DNA from: Nitriliruptoraceae bacterium
GTDB taxonomy: Bacteria; Actinomycetota; Nitriliruptoria; Nitriliruptorales; Nitriliruptoraceae
Direction of reading: 5' to 3'
NCBI GenBank assembly: GCA_003565155.1
Contig: PXDB01000035.1
Location: forward strand, 1-64,000
DNA length: 64,000 bases
This document shows, one piece after another, positions 44,265 through 52,780 of this stretch. The notes under the pieces are model-generated. The model ran no database searches. It saw only the letters and a list, made by a program, of their open reading frames with translations, and was not told the origin of the DNA. Numbering within the stretch: position 1 is the first letter of the stretch; every line of letters starts with the position of its first letter. The position numbers and the translations under genes are program-made.

Positions 44265-45293
44265 TCACTGCCACCGGGCCAGCTGTGCCCGGCCGCGCGC
44301 CCGCGCGAACCGTCGCATGTCGGGGCGCCGGTCGGTTTCGTCCACGATCGGTCCGGTCAGTACCTCGATGACGTCCTCCAGGGTGACGACGCCGATCAGG
44401 CTGCCGTACTCGTCGATCACCAGGGCGAGGTGCTCGCGCTGCTCCTGGAAGCGTCGGAGCAGATCGTCGGCGCGGGCGATCCACGGGATCGCGACCACCG
44501 GTCGAACCAGCGTGCCCACCCGAGTCGCCGGGTCGTCGAGCAGGGCCGCGAGGAGTTCGTGCTTCAGCGCGACGCCCTGGGTGTCATCGAGTTCCCCGGG
44601 GTTGACGAGGATACGGGTGTGTTCCGAGGCGAGGATGTCCTCGCGGGCCTCTTCGACGGTGCGGTCGGCGTCCAGCCAGGTCAGGGCGGTGCGGGGGGTC
44701 ATCAGGTCCCGTGCGGTGCGGTCGTTCAACTGGAAGACGCGTTGCAGCATCTCCACCTCGTCGTCCTCGAGGACCCCCTCCGAGCGACCGATCCGGGCCA
44801 GGATCCGGATCTCCGCCTCACTGATCGACGGGGACCGCTCGCCCTGGGTCAGGGGCCGCATCAGGACCTCGAAGACGACCACCAGCGGGGTCATCAGCCA
44901 GGTGAGCCCCCGCACCGGCAGAGCGACGGCCAGCGACACCTGCTCTGCGTAGCGCTCGCCGAGGGTCTTGGGCAGGATCTCGGCGAACAGGATCACGAGG
45001 AAGGTCAGCACGCCGGACACCACCCCGACCCACTGCTGGCCGAAGACCTGCGCGGCGATGGTGCCGACCGCGATCGAGCCGACGATGTTGAAGATGTTGT
45101 TGAGCACCACGATGGCGGAGATCGGGCGGGCGAGGTGCTCCTTGATCTCCAGCAGCGCCCGTGCAGCGCGGCCGCCCTCCGCCGCCCGCTGACGGACGCG
45201 GACCTCCTGCACCGACAGCAGGGCCGTCTCCGTGCCCGAGCACAGACCGGAGCCGATCAGGACCGCGAGGATCGCGCCGACGAGTGCTGCCAT
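44265..45293 (-). CDS. CNNM/CorC-like membrane protein with CBS pair
   Basis: 342 residues. The CNNM domain (about 1-150) holds four helices with the GTETALLSV start motif, VVLNNIFNIVGSIAVG and the conserved PKTLGERYA. CBS domains follow (from about 190), with RTARDLMTPRTALTWLDADR and VIDEYGSLIGVVTLEDVIE. It is related to Mg2+/Co2+ efflux or haemolysin-C-type proteins and likely sits in the membrane. ATG 45293 has no ribosome site, so it could be leaderless; the open frame runs 25 codons further without similarity. It is coupled to the M28 peptidase downstream. Confidence 0.92.
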   Translation of the reverse strand: MAALVGAILAVLIGSGLCSGTETALLSVQEVRVRQRAAEGGRAARALLEIKEHLARPISAIVVLNNIFNIVGSIAVGTIAAQVFGQQWVGVVSGVLTFLVILFAEILPKTLGERYAEQVSLAVALPVRGLTWLMTPLVVVFEVLMRPLTQGERSPSISEAEIRILARIGRSEGVLEDDEVEMLQRVFQLNDRTARDLMTPRTALTWLDADRTVEEAREDILASEHTRILVNPGELDDTQGVALKHELLAALLDDPATRVGTLVRPVVAIPWIARADDLLRRFQEQREHLALVIDEYGSLIGVVTLEDVIEVLTGPIVDETDRRPDMRRFARARGRAQLARWQ

Positions 45294-45366
45294 GTGCCGA
45301 GTCTGCCACACGCCGGTCGGCTCACGGACCCGCCTCCGCCCCTCGCCGAGGTGGCGGACCATGGTC

Positions 45367-45410
45367 ACTGGGGAAGATCAGCACCGTATGTGGGTCCGAT
45401 CTTCCCCAGT
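45367..45410. promoter_or_regulatory. Perfect 13-bp inverted repeat with an 18-nt loop
   Basis: ACTGGGGAAGATC at 45367-45379 is mirrored by GATCTTCCCCAGT at 45398-45410 without a mismatch, and the loop is 18 nt. It lies in the 365-bp divergent region between the CNNM-like gene (start 45293) and the PPOX-type gene (start 45659). There is no T-run after either arm, so a terminator is unlikely. A large dimeric-protein operator or a mobile-element end are the options; I found no second copy in the window. Confidence 0.65.
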
Positions 45411-45470
45411 CGCGGCGCCACGACCACGGAACCGGTGGCAGGCCGGGTTGCGCTTCCAGGTACGGGACTG

Positions 45471-45600
45471 TCCGTGCCTGGTCCTGCATGGTCCTGCGTG
45501 GTGCTGCCTGGTCCTGCCTGGTGCTGCGTCGTCATGCGTGGTCCTGCCTGGTGTTGCGGGGTCCTGCGTGGTTCTTGCGTGGTTCGGCCTGGTCGTACGC
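45471..45600. repeat. Tandem repeat, 10-nt unit, about 13 copies
   Basis: Variants of GTCCTGCSTG run from 45471 to 45600 with a strict 10-nt period, except one 11-nt unit at 45571-45581. The array directly precedes the ribosome-binding region of the PPOX-type gene (GGAGG near 45646, ATG 45659), within the same divergent spacer as the 13-bp inverted repeat. The unit is not a multiple of three. Confidence 0.92.
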
Positions 45601-45658
45601 GGAGGTGGTGTGCTCCTATGCCCGCGCCGCAGGTCGTCCGGCCCCGGAGGACCGACCG

Positions 45659-46069
45659 ATGGATCTCGACCAGGCCCGCGCGTTCCTCGCCGAGCACCAC
45701 CGGGCGGTGCTGCACACCTACCGGCGAGACGGCACACCGCAGCTCTCCCCGGTGGCGGTGACGGTCGACGACCGCGGGCGGGCGATCGTCTCCACCCGCG
45801 AGACCTCGATCAAGGTCACCAACGTCCAGCGGGATCAGCGGGTGTCCCTGTGCGTGTTCACCGACGCCTTCTTCGGTCCGTGGATCCGGGTCGACGGGAC
45901 CGCTGAGATCCTGCGGCTGCCCGCGGCGATGGAGCCACTGGTCGACTACTACCGGCGTGTGGCCGGAGAGCACGAGGACTGGGACGACTACCGCCGCGCC
46001 TTGGCCGAGGAGCGCCGGGTGCTGCTGCGCGTCAGCCTGACCCAGGCTGGTCCGGACGTTGCGGGGTGA
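45659..46069 (+). CDS. PPOX-fold flavin/F420-dependent oxidoreductase
   Basis: 136 residues from ATG 45659 with GGAGG 8 nt upstream. The split-barrel pattern is clear: HHRAVLHTYRRDGTPQLSPV, then KVTNVQRDQRVSLCVFTD and WIRVDGTAEILRLP. This matches small PPOX-class F420-dependent enzymes such as the TIGR03618 type. They reduce or bind small substrates with F420 or FMN in the cytoplasm. Flavin versus F420 use cannot be decided here. Confidence 0.9.
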   Translation: MDLDQARAFLAEHHRAVLHTYRRDGTPQLSPVAVTVDDRGRAIVSTRETSIKVTNVQRDQRVSLCVFTDAFFGPWIRVDGTAEILRLPAAMEPLVDYYRRVAGEHEDWDDYRRALAEERRVLLRVSLTQAGPDVAG

Positions 46070-46229
46070 GCCGTGGTCGCTGCGGCCTTCGCGGCGTCCT
46101 GCGCGCGGCGGGCCTGGGACTGACCGGCACACACGCGAGGCCGCTGCTCGAACTCCTGCGCGCCGCTGGCCAGCCCACCTTCGACGGCGCCCACCACCGG
46201 CGGGCCGCCGGCGGGGGTGCGTCGGTTCG

Positions 46230-47603
46230 TCAGCGGCTCCGGCCGTCATCCCGGGCGTCAGGATGCGTGCCGGTCACCCGGTCGCCGACGACACCGAGGG
46301 TGACGAACCCGAGGCCTATGGCGGCCAACGCTGGCACGGGTAGGCCCAGCGGCCAGGCGGGATCGACCACCCCGGCCACCACGAGCCAGGCGAGGCCCGC
46401 GGCCGACAGCGTCACGCCGATCCCGGCAAGCGCGGCGGCCGGGCGCGGGGCGAGTCCGGCGGTAGAGGGGTTCGGGGGCGATTCGAACCGGCCGACGGAC
46501 GCCACCAGGCCGGCCAGCACCAGCGCACACAGCAGCAACCAGACGGGACGCGTCGCCCACCAGGTGGTGTCGATCCGGTGGGGGAGCGGCCACAACCCGG
46601 TCGGGATCGTGGCGTTGGCAACGATCAGCATGGCGGTCTGGTGCCACAGGAAGATCGTCATCAGCCGACCGCCGGGCACCGCAACGACCGCCCAGGCACG
46701 TGGTCGCTGCAGCCACGCGCTGATGGGTCGCCGGGCCAGCAGCGCCACGGCGAGCTGGCAGACCCCGAGTGCCACCAGCGCCGCGCTCGGGGGAGTGAGG
46801 TTGTTCGGCAGCCCGGTACCGGCGACGGGCACCATGGTCACCGGGTAGGGGCCGAGCCCCATCATGACCACCAGCGCCCCCGCCCCGGCCGCCCCCAGCG
46901 CGAGCTGCTGCCACACGCGCGTCGGGAGACGCTCATCCGCCCAGAGGTAGCCGAGCTGGTGGACGAGCACGTAGACCGCCAGGTAGTTGACTGCCCCGAC
47001 CACGGGCTGGCCCTGGATCGTCACGCCGTCGGCCAGCGGTCCGAAGCGCAGCAGGTCCACGCCCACGGCGACGACCGCACAGCTGCCGATCAGCCACAGC
47101 CCGCCGGCCCACTCGTGCAGCCGCAGGGTCAGCGGTGTGAGCGCGGTCACCACCAGGTAGGCGGCGAGGAACCAGACCGGGGTGAGCGCGTCGTCCGGTC
47201 CGAGAACCATCGCCTCCTCTCCGACCGTGGCGGTCAGGCCCACGGCGAGCGCGAGCCACAGGCCGAGCAGCGGCAGCAGCGGCCGCAGCAGGCGCCGACT
47301 CCGGCGGCGGAGCCAGTCGGCGGCGTGCTCGCCGTCCTCGCGGGCGCGGCGCCAGCTCGGTGCGTTCAAGGCGCCACCGACCAGGAAGAAGATCGGCATG
47401 ACGTTGAAGGCCAGGGTGGCCCACTGCGTCACGGGGACCACCGCGAGGAGGTAGCCCTCCTCGACCTGGTCGCCGTCGGCGGTGAGCGCCCGGACCATCC
47501 AGTGACCGAGCACGACGACCAGGATGCTCGTGACTCTGAGGAGGTCGAGGTAGCGGTCCCGGGTCGACGGCGTCTGCTCGTCGATGCGTCGGGCGAGGCT
47601 CAT
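46230..47603 (-). CDS. Acyltransferase-3 family membrane protein
   Basis: 457 residues from ATG 47603 (AGGAG 5 nt upstream); the longer frame is without similarity. The family start RYLDLLRVTSILVVVLGHWM carries the conserved membrane histidine, followed by FLVGGALNAPSWRRA and about ten helices. GRLMTIFLWHQTAMLIV is the second hallmark. Such enzymes O-acylate exopolysaccharides, lipids or antibiotics at the membrane. It is divergent from the small gene at 47884, across 280 bp with nothing else I can see. Confidence 0.9.
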   Translation of the reverse strand: MSLARRIDEQTPSTRDRYLDLLRVTSILVVVLGHWMVRALTADGDQVEEGYLLAVVPVTQWATLAFNVMPIFFLVGGALNAPSWRRAREDGEHAADWLRRRSRRLLRPLLPLLGLWLALAVGLTATVGEEAMVLGPDDALTPVWFLAAYLVVTALTPLTLRLHEWAGGLWLIGSCAVVAVGVDLLRFGPLADGVTIQGQPVVGAVNYLAVYVLVHQLGYLWADERLPTRVWQQLALGAAGAGALVVMMGLGPYPVTMVPVAGTGLPNNLTPPSAALVALGVCQLAVALLARRPISAWLQRPRAWAVVAVPGGRLMTIFLWHQTAMLIVANATIPTGLWPLPHRIDTTWWATRPVWLLLCALVLAGLVASVGRFESPPNPSTAGLAPRPAAALAGIGVTLSAAGLAWLVVAGVVDPAWPLGLPVPALAAIGLGFVTLGVVGDRVTGTHPDARDDGRSR

Positions 47604-47883
47604 CGGGCTCCTGGGCTTCCTGGGCCTCTCCTGGCTCCGGGGTTGCGGGGCTCCGTGGTCGCCGTGGCTCCATCGTCGTGGTCGCCTGCCGTTGCGGCGG
47701 TGCGATGCGGTGAACCGACCACCGTAGCGCCGTCCACCGTTCTCGCGACCGTCGCAGAACCGATGGATAGCCCTGTGCACGGCGCCCGTGCCTGCTGCCC
47801 GAGCATGGCCGCCCGTGGCGTCGCTTGACCCCCGGGTGGGGGGTACAGCACGCTGCCGCTGCGCAGACGCGAGAGGGAGGCGG

Positions 47884-48234
47884 ATGCGCCGTTGCCTGAT
47901 CATCGGGAACCAGACCCTCACCGGGGGCGACCTGCAGACGGCCGTCAAGGACCGCATCGACCGCGGCGTCGACGCCTTCTACGTGGTCGCGCCGACGACC
48001 CGGTTGGAGCAGGAGGCCGCCGGTTGGGTCGGGGCGCTTCCGGATCATGATGCACCTTCTCCGCCGGGGGAGTTCGGCGCGATGATCGACGAGCAGCGGT
48101 CGCTGCGGGATGCCGCCCGGGACCGTGCCGGCCGCCGATCGCCGTCGCTGCTGGACCAGATCCGGTCTGCTGGCGGCCAGGCGGAGGGCGAGTTCGGCGA
48201 TACGCCCGTCACCACCATCACCGCGAAGGAGTAG
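47884..48234 (+). CDS. Small protein, Usp-like N-terminal half
   Basis: 116 residues from ATG 47884 with GGGAGG upstream. The start RRCLIIGNQTLTGGDLQTAV, then DAFYVVAPTT and AEGEFGDTPVTTI resemble small actinobacterial proteins of universal-stress-like architecture that are about 140 residues long. Here the end appears shorter, stopping after TITAKE, so the usual final helix may be missing. It could be a nucleotide-binding regulator, but this is inference from pattern. It is followed by an unrelated gene 125 bp later. Confidence 0.6.
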   Translation: MRRCLIIGNQTLTGGDLQTAVKDRIDRGVDAFYVVAPTTRLEQEAAGWVGALPDHDAPSPPGEFGAMIDEQRSLRDAARDRAGRRSPSLLDQIRSAGGQAEGEFGDTPVTTITAKE

Positions 48235-48359
48235 CCGGGCCACTCGACCCTGCCGGTCGCGTCAGCCGTGCGGGACAGTGGCAGGGCTCTCGTGGCGTCC
48301 CCTCGCGTTCCACGCACCACGTCTTCTCGGGACGCCCACCTTCGCGGTGAGGTCGTCGG

Positions 48360-49295
48360 ATGAAGCTGCTCGCGTGGTTCCTGGTGGGGTCGCTGGCCCT
48401 GGTCCTCTCGGCGTGGGCCGGACTGCGCGTGCCCGCGGGTGCCTTCGACGACCTCGATGTCGAGGACGGGGAGGTCGCGTTCGTTGCGCTACCCGACGGA
48501 CTGCCCGCCCCGGTGGAGCGCTTCTTCCGGACGCTGTACGGCGACGAGGTGCCCGTGATCGACACCGCGGTCATCACCGGTCGGGGCACCATGCGTGTCG
48601 TCGGCATCACCCTGCCCGTGCGGTGGCGCTTCACCCACCGGGCGGGCGAGGCCTACCGTCACGAGATCGAGTCGACCCTCTACCGCATGCGCACCCTCAC
48701 GATCGATGAGCTGTACATCGACGGCCGGGGGCGACTGGAGTTGCCCTTCGGGGTGAGCGAGGGCCCCAACGTCGATCAGGGCGCGGACCTCGCCCTGTGG
48801 GCCGAGGCGATCTGGATGCCGTCGGTCTGGATCACCGACGAGCGCGTCCGGTGGGAACCCGTCGACGCGCACACGGCCCTGCTCATCGTCCCGTCGGGTG
48901 CCGCCACCGGCCATGGCGGCACGGAGGCCTTCGTCGCCCGGTTCGATCCGGGGACCGGCCTGCTGCGGTTGCTGGAGTCGATGCGCTTCCGGGATGTGGA
49001 CGACGACGAGAGGATCCTCTGGCGCAACGAGGTGGTGTCCTGGGAAACGCTCGGCGAGGTGGGCGACGACGGCTCGGGCGGCGACGGACCGGAGGGTGAC
49101 GGCTCGGGCGGCGACGGACGGGGCGATGGCGCAGCCGGATCGGGGCCGGCGGGCTTCGGCGTAGCGGCACCTGCGATGCTGCCCATCGGTACCGAGTTGA
49201 CATGGTTCGACCACGGGCGCCCGTGGGCGCGGTTGACCACCGAGGATGTCCGCTACAACGTCCCCCTGACCGAGGACGTGCGTCCGGCCGGGTGA
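48360..49295 (+). CDS. DUF6544-like protein
   Basis: 311 residues. An N-terminal membrane segment (KLLAWFLVGSLALVLSAWAG) precedes a body resembling DUF6544 by the LPAPVERFFR start, LPVRWRFTHRAGEAYR and AEAIWMPSVWITDERVRWEP. A Gly/Asp/Ser low-complexity insert (about residues 236-260, encoded by short repeats near 49065-49140) interrupts the C-terminal region and is absent from the usual family. Function unknown; the body is probably on the outer face. ATG 48360 is the start. Confidence 0.75.
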   Translation: MKLLAWFLVGSLALVLSAWAGLRVPAGAFDDLDVEDGEVAFVALPDGLPAPVERFFRTLYGDEVPVIDTAVITGRGTMRVVGITLPVRWRFTHRAGEAYRHEIESTLYRMRTLTIDELYIDGRGRLELPFGVSEGPNVDQGADLALWAEAIWMPSVWITDERVRWEPVDAHTALLIVPSGAATGHGGTEAFVARFDPGTGLLRLLESMRFRDVDDDERILWRNEVVSWETLGEVGDDGSGGDGPEGDGSGGDGRGDGAAGSGPAGFGVAAPAMLPIGTELTWFDHGRPWARLTTEDVRYNVPLTEDVRPAG

Positions 49296-49447
49296 GTCGC
49301 TGCGGCCTTGGCGCGTGCGTCGTGGTCGGCGCGACCCGCCGTCCGCCGATGGCTTCGGCCGCCGCCGCCCCCAGGCGATCCCCGAGCCGCCACCAGGTCC
49401 CCGAGCCCCGACCAGATCCCCTCCGACCCGACCGAGCGGAGCCAGCG

Positions 49448-50776
49448 GTGCGTGCACGTGAGCTGTTGCGGCGCCTCGACGACACCGAGGTGGACACGAC
49501 CACCTCGGTGTCCCTCGCCGCGGCTATCGCGGAGCAGGTGCGCGCCGGTGCCATCCCCGCCGGCGTGGAGCTGCCCTCGGAGCGCGACCTCGCCGCGGCG
49601 CTGGGCCGGAGCCGGGGCACCATCGCACGGGCCTACGAGGCCCTGCGGGGGGAGGGGCTCGCCCACACCCGCCACGGTGCCGGAACGACGATCGGCTGCT
49701 GCGCCGGTCCGTGGGCCTCCACCCGGGCGGCGGAGCTGGCCACGATCCTCCCGGTCGCCGCCCCCGAGACGAAGGCGTGGGTCGATCGCACCGTCGATCT
49801 CCGATCGCTGCGCTGGTCGAGCTCCGTGGGCGGCGGTCCGACGCCCGGCACCGACCCGCTGCCCGAGGGGTCGCTCGTGGTGGAAGGACGGGTGCGCGCC
49901 CTGGACGTCGTCCTGTCCACGCTGCTGCGTCCCGGCGAGCGGGTGCTGGTCCCGGCACTGGCGGACCCCGCCCTGCTGGCGTTGCTGCGGATCCGTGGCC
50001 TGCATCCGGTGCGGCTGCCCACGGACGCCGACGCGCGGGCGGATGTGCCCGCCTGGCTCCACCGCCTGCGGACCCGGGCGGCACCGGTCGCGGTGCTGGC
50101 CCCCTCCCACGCTGCACCGGCCGGTGCGACCCTGGCAGCCCACGATCGTCGGTTGTTGGTCGAAGCGGCCGCCGACGGCGAGGTGACCGTGGTCGAGGAC
50201 CGCAGCTGGGACGACCTGTGGCTCGACACCCCACCACCGGCCGATCTCGCCGCCCTCGACGCGGATGAACGCACGGTCTGCCTGCGCACCGTGCAGCGCC
50301 TGGCGCCAGCGGACGAGCTGCCCCACGCGAGCGACGGCGTCGGGAGCGACCTCACCTGGATCGCGACCGCCAGCGGGGCGGTGCAGGCACGGCTCGCGGC
50401 GGTGGCCCGCACGCTGGAAGCTACGCCCGCGGGCCCGACACCACCCGCGGGAGCGCCCGCCGGGGTCGCCGCCGCACGACGCCAGCACCTGGTCGATCAC
50501 ACCGCCCTCACGATCCGTCTGGTCACCCCCGTCGCCCCTCGGGTCCAGGTGGCGCCTGCAACCGGCGGTCCGCTGCGACTGCTCCACCTCGGTGCTGTCC
50601 CGGGCTCGGTGGTCACCGACGCGTTGGCTGCGCGCGGCGTCCTCGTCCACGCCGGCCTCGACTGCGTCGTCGGCGGCGGGGACGTACCGGCCATCGCTGT
50701 CAGCCTGACCGGCACCACCTCGGTGTTGGTGGCGGGGTTGCGTGCGGTGGTGGAGGTCGCGACCGAGCTGGCCTGA
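49448..50776 (+). CDS. MocR-type regulator without a recognisable PLP lysine
   Basis: 442 residues from GTG 49448 with GGAG upstream. The N-terminal GntR winged helix is clear (SVSLAAAIAEQVRAGAIPAG, LPSERDLAAALGRSRGTIAR). The remainder follows an aminotransferase-like order (GERVLVPALADPALLALLRI, then GEVTVVEDRSWDDLW) but shows no SxSK motif where the catalytic lysine belongs, and lysine is nearly absent from the whole domain. It therefore cannot be assumed to bind PLP. It may be a degenerate MocR that senses another ligand. It is likely a repressor or activator; the target is unknown, with the adjacent permease a candidate. Confidence 0.8.
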   Translation: MRARELLRRLDDTEVDTTTSVSLAAAIAEQVRAGAIPAGVELPSERDLAAALGRSRGTIARAYEALRGEGLAHTRHGAGTTIGCCAGPWASTRAAELATILPVAAPETKAWVDRTVDLRSLRWSSSVGGGPTPGTDPLPEGSLVVEGRVRALDVVLSTLLRPGERVLVPALADPALLALLRIRGLHPVRLPTDADARADVPAWLHRLRTRAAPVAVLAPSHAAPAGATLAAHDRRLLVEAAADGEVTVVEDRSWDDLWLDTPPPADLAALDADERTVCLRTVQRLAPADELPHASDGVGSDLTWIATASGAVQARLAAVARTLEATPAGPTPPAGAPAGVAAARRQHLVDHTALTIRLVTPVAPRVQVAPATGGPLRLLHLGAVPGSVVTDALAARGVLVHAGLDCVVGGGDVPAIAVSLTGTTSVLVAGLRAVVEVATELA

Positions 50777-50939
50777 CCTGGCGTCGCGCAGGGCTGCAAC
50801 CGCTGTGCCGCCGGTGTGCCGCTCGCCGTCGAGCCGCTCGCCGTCGTGCCGCTCATGGACGTGCCAGTGGATCGCCCACTGGCCCCGTGGTCGCCCGTCA
50901 GGCCTGCGTACGGTCGAGGTCGACCAGGAGGGGCGGGCG

Positions 50940-52001
50940 ATGCCGATCGCTGCTGTACTCGAGACCGTGACGCTGTTCGGCGGGTTGCTGCTGACCCTGC
51001 TCGCGCTGTTCGTGCCGATAACCCTGGGGCTGGTGCTGGTACAGCGGTGGTTCGGCGACGAGCGACTCGCACGCTTGCTCGGTGGTGAACGGCTGCTGAC
51101 GGCGGTGGTCAAGGGCACGGCCCTCGGCGCGCTCACCCCCTTCTGCGGGTGCTCGACGATCCCACTGCTGCTGGGCCTGCTGCGGGCACGGGTGCGCTTC
51201 GCCGGGGTTGCGGCCTTCATGCTCGCCTCGCCCCTGCTCAACCCCTACCTCCTCGGCGTGGTCGCCCTGCTGTTCGGGGCCCGCACCACCGCGGTGTACG
51301 TGGCCGTGGCGGCCGCCACCTCGATGGGGCTGGGTGCGGTGTGGGAGCTGGCAGGACTGGACCGGCACCTTGCGCCGCACGTTCGGCCGAGCGGGCAGGC
51401 CACGGTCGGTGCGTCTGCCGCTGTCGCGCCCAGTCCGGCGCGGGTGCCGGGCCCGGGCGTGGGTCCTCCGGCCACCCGTGGATCGACGCCGGCCGGCGTT
51501 GGAGGCCCCGTGCACGACGGCGCCTGGTGCGAGGAGGTGTCCTGCGCGTCCGAGCAGACGGGCACCGCTGCGCGTCCGTGGGCCGGGTGGCGTGCCGAGG
51601 TCGCGGACGCGGGGCGCGCTGCGATCGACCTGCTGCGACCCATGCTGGTCCCGTTGCTGCTCGGCGTGACGGTCGGCGCGGTGCTCTACGGCGTGGTGCC
51701 CGAGGGCTGGTTCGCCGGCCTCCTCGGCGAGACCCGGTGGTGGACCCTGCCCGTGGCCGCCCTCCTCGGTCTGCCCCTGTACCTGCGCGGTGAGGCGGCC
51801 TTCCCCATCGGGGCGGGCCTCGTCGCCGCCGGCGTGGGGGAGGGGCCGATGCTGGCGATGGTCATCGCCGGGATGGGGGCGAGCCTGCCCGAGGTCACGA
51901 TCCTCTCGGGCATCTTCCGGCCCCGATTGTTGGCGGTCTTCCTCGGATCGGTGTTCCTGATGGCGATCGCCGGCGGGGCGGTGATCCCGCCGCTGACGTG
52001 A
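50940..52001 (+). CDS. COG0701-type permease
   Basis: 353 residues from ATG 50940, with AGGAGG 8 nt upstream. Two blocks of about four helices flank a hydrophilic loop (about 140-225, Gly/Ala/Pro-rich). The signature LTPFCGCSTIPLLLGLLRA, with its CGCS thiol pair, marks the COG0701 (UPF0718) permeases; the second block begins LLRPMLVPLLLGVTVG. Members include arsenic- and thiol-linked transporters. It lies 163 bp behind the MocR-like gene on the same strand, so regulation by it is plausible. Confidence 0.9.
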   Translation: MPIAAVLETVTLFGGLLLTLLALFVPITLGLVLVQRWFGDERLARLLGGERLLTAVVKGTALGALTPFCGCSTIPLLLGLLRARVRFAGVAAFMLASPLLNPYLLGVVALLFGARTTAVYVAVAAATSMGLGAVWELAGLDRHLAPHVRPSGQATVGASAAVAPSPARVPGPGVGPPATRGSTPAGVGGPVHDGAWCEEVSCASEQTGTAARPWAGWRAEVADAGRAAIDLLRPMLVPLLLGVTVGAVLYGVVPEGWFAGLLGETRWWTLPVAALLGLPLYLRGEAAFPIGAGLVAAGVGEGPMLAMVIAGMGASLPEVTILSGIFRPRLLAVFLGSVFLMAIAGGAVIPPLT

Positions 52002-52047
52002 GCCACCGCACGGTGGCCGAGGCCCGCAGCGAGTCCTGGAGCGGGCC

Positions 52048-52251
52048 GGTGCCGTCCCGCCGGCGCCCGCATCGAGACCCGGACCCCGACGGTGCCGTCC
52101 GGCCGGCGCCCGCATCGAGACCCGGACCCCGACGGTGCCGTCCGGCCCGGCGCCGACGGTCCGATCGATCCGGCCCCGCGCCTGCCGTTGTCCCGCGGTG
52201 TCGGTCCTCGACCGGTGTCGGTCCTCGAAAGGATGTCGGTCCTCGACCCTG
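52048..52251. repeat. Two tandem arrays: 43-nt and 17/18-nt units
   Basis: A 43-nt unit starting GGTGCCGTCC occurs at 52048 and 52091, with a partial third at 52134. After a short gap, units starting TGTCGGTCCTCGA occur at 52199, 52216 and 52234 (17 then 18 nt apart). Both arrays lie in the 258-bp spacer between the convergent permease and small membrane-protein genes. I see no gene in this spacer. Confidence 0.85.
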
Positions 52252-52259
52252 GTGCGGTG

Positions 52260-52700
52260 TCAGGCCGGAGTGCGTGGACCCGCTGCGGGGGGCCGGGACC
52301 GGGCGTTGTCCACCAGCGCCACGATCGCGAGCACCGCCAGCGCGACCGACAGCACCCGGATCGTCAGCCCCCACACCTCGTAGCTGGGGTCACGGTTCGG
52401 GGCGATCGCGACGTACATCGCGCCGAGCGCCAACTGCACCAGCACCGTGCTGACCAGGAGCAGCCGACGGGGCCACACCCAGAGCAACCCGGCCAGCAGC
52501 AGATGCACCACCCCTGCGGCGCCGAGGATGCCGAGTTCCCCGCTCTCCGCGTCACCGAGGTCGAGGACGCCGGTAGCCAGGAGGCCGTAGACGGCAGCGA
52601 CGGCGATAGCTGTGAAGGCGGCGAGACGGTGCGGCGGCATCCGGTCGGCCGGGCGGCTCGTCGCGTCGTGGTTGGGTACGGGCAGGGTCGAGCGGGTCAT
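52260..52700 (-). CDS. Small four-helix membrane protein
   Basis: 146 residues from ATG 52700 with a weak GGAAAG site upstream. Four hydrophobic segments (AFTAIAVAAVYGLLATGVLD, LGAAGVVHLLLAGLLWVW, LLLVSTVLVQLALGAMYVAI, VLSVALAVLAIVALVDNA) follow a 30-residue polar N-terminus. The family is not recognised; the pattern is shared by several small actinobacterial membrane proteins of unknown role. It is followed upstream on the same strand by the flippase-like gene, 80 bp away. Confidence 0.75.
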   Translation of the reverse strand: MTRSTLPVPNHDATSRPADRMPPHRLAAFTAIAVAAVYGLLATGVLDLGDAESGELGILGAAGVVHLLLAGLLWVWPRRLLLVSTVLVQLALGAMYVAIAPNRDPSYEVWGLTIRVLSVALAVLAIVALVDNARSRPPAAGPRTPA

Positions 52701-52780
52701 GAGCTTTCCAGTGGGTGCGCGCGGTGCGGGGGAACTGCGCCGCGTGGGGGAGAGCGAGCGGAACGCTGCTGTTCCATCCT

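Noticed and set aside
45367..45410. Inverted repeat as a factor-independent terminator
   Set aside because: The loop is 18 nt, no T-run follows either arm, and it lies between divergent genes where no terminator is needed.
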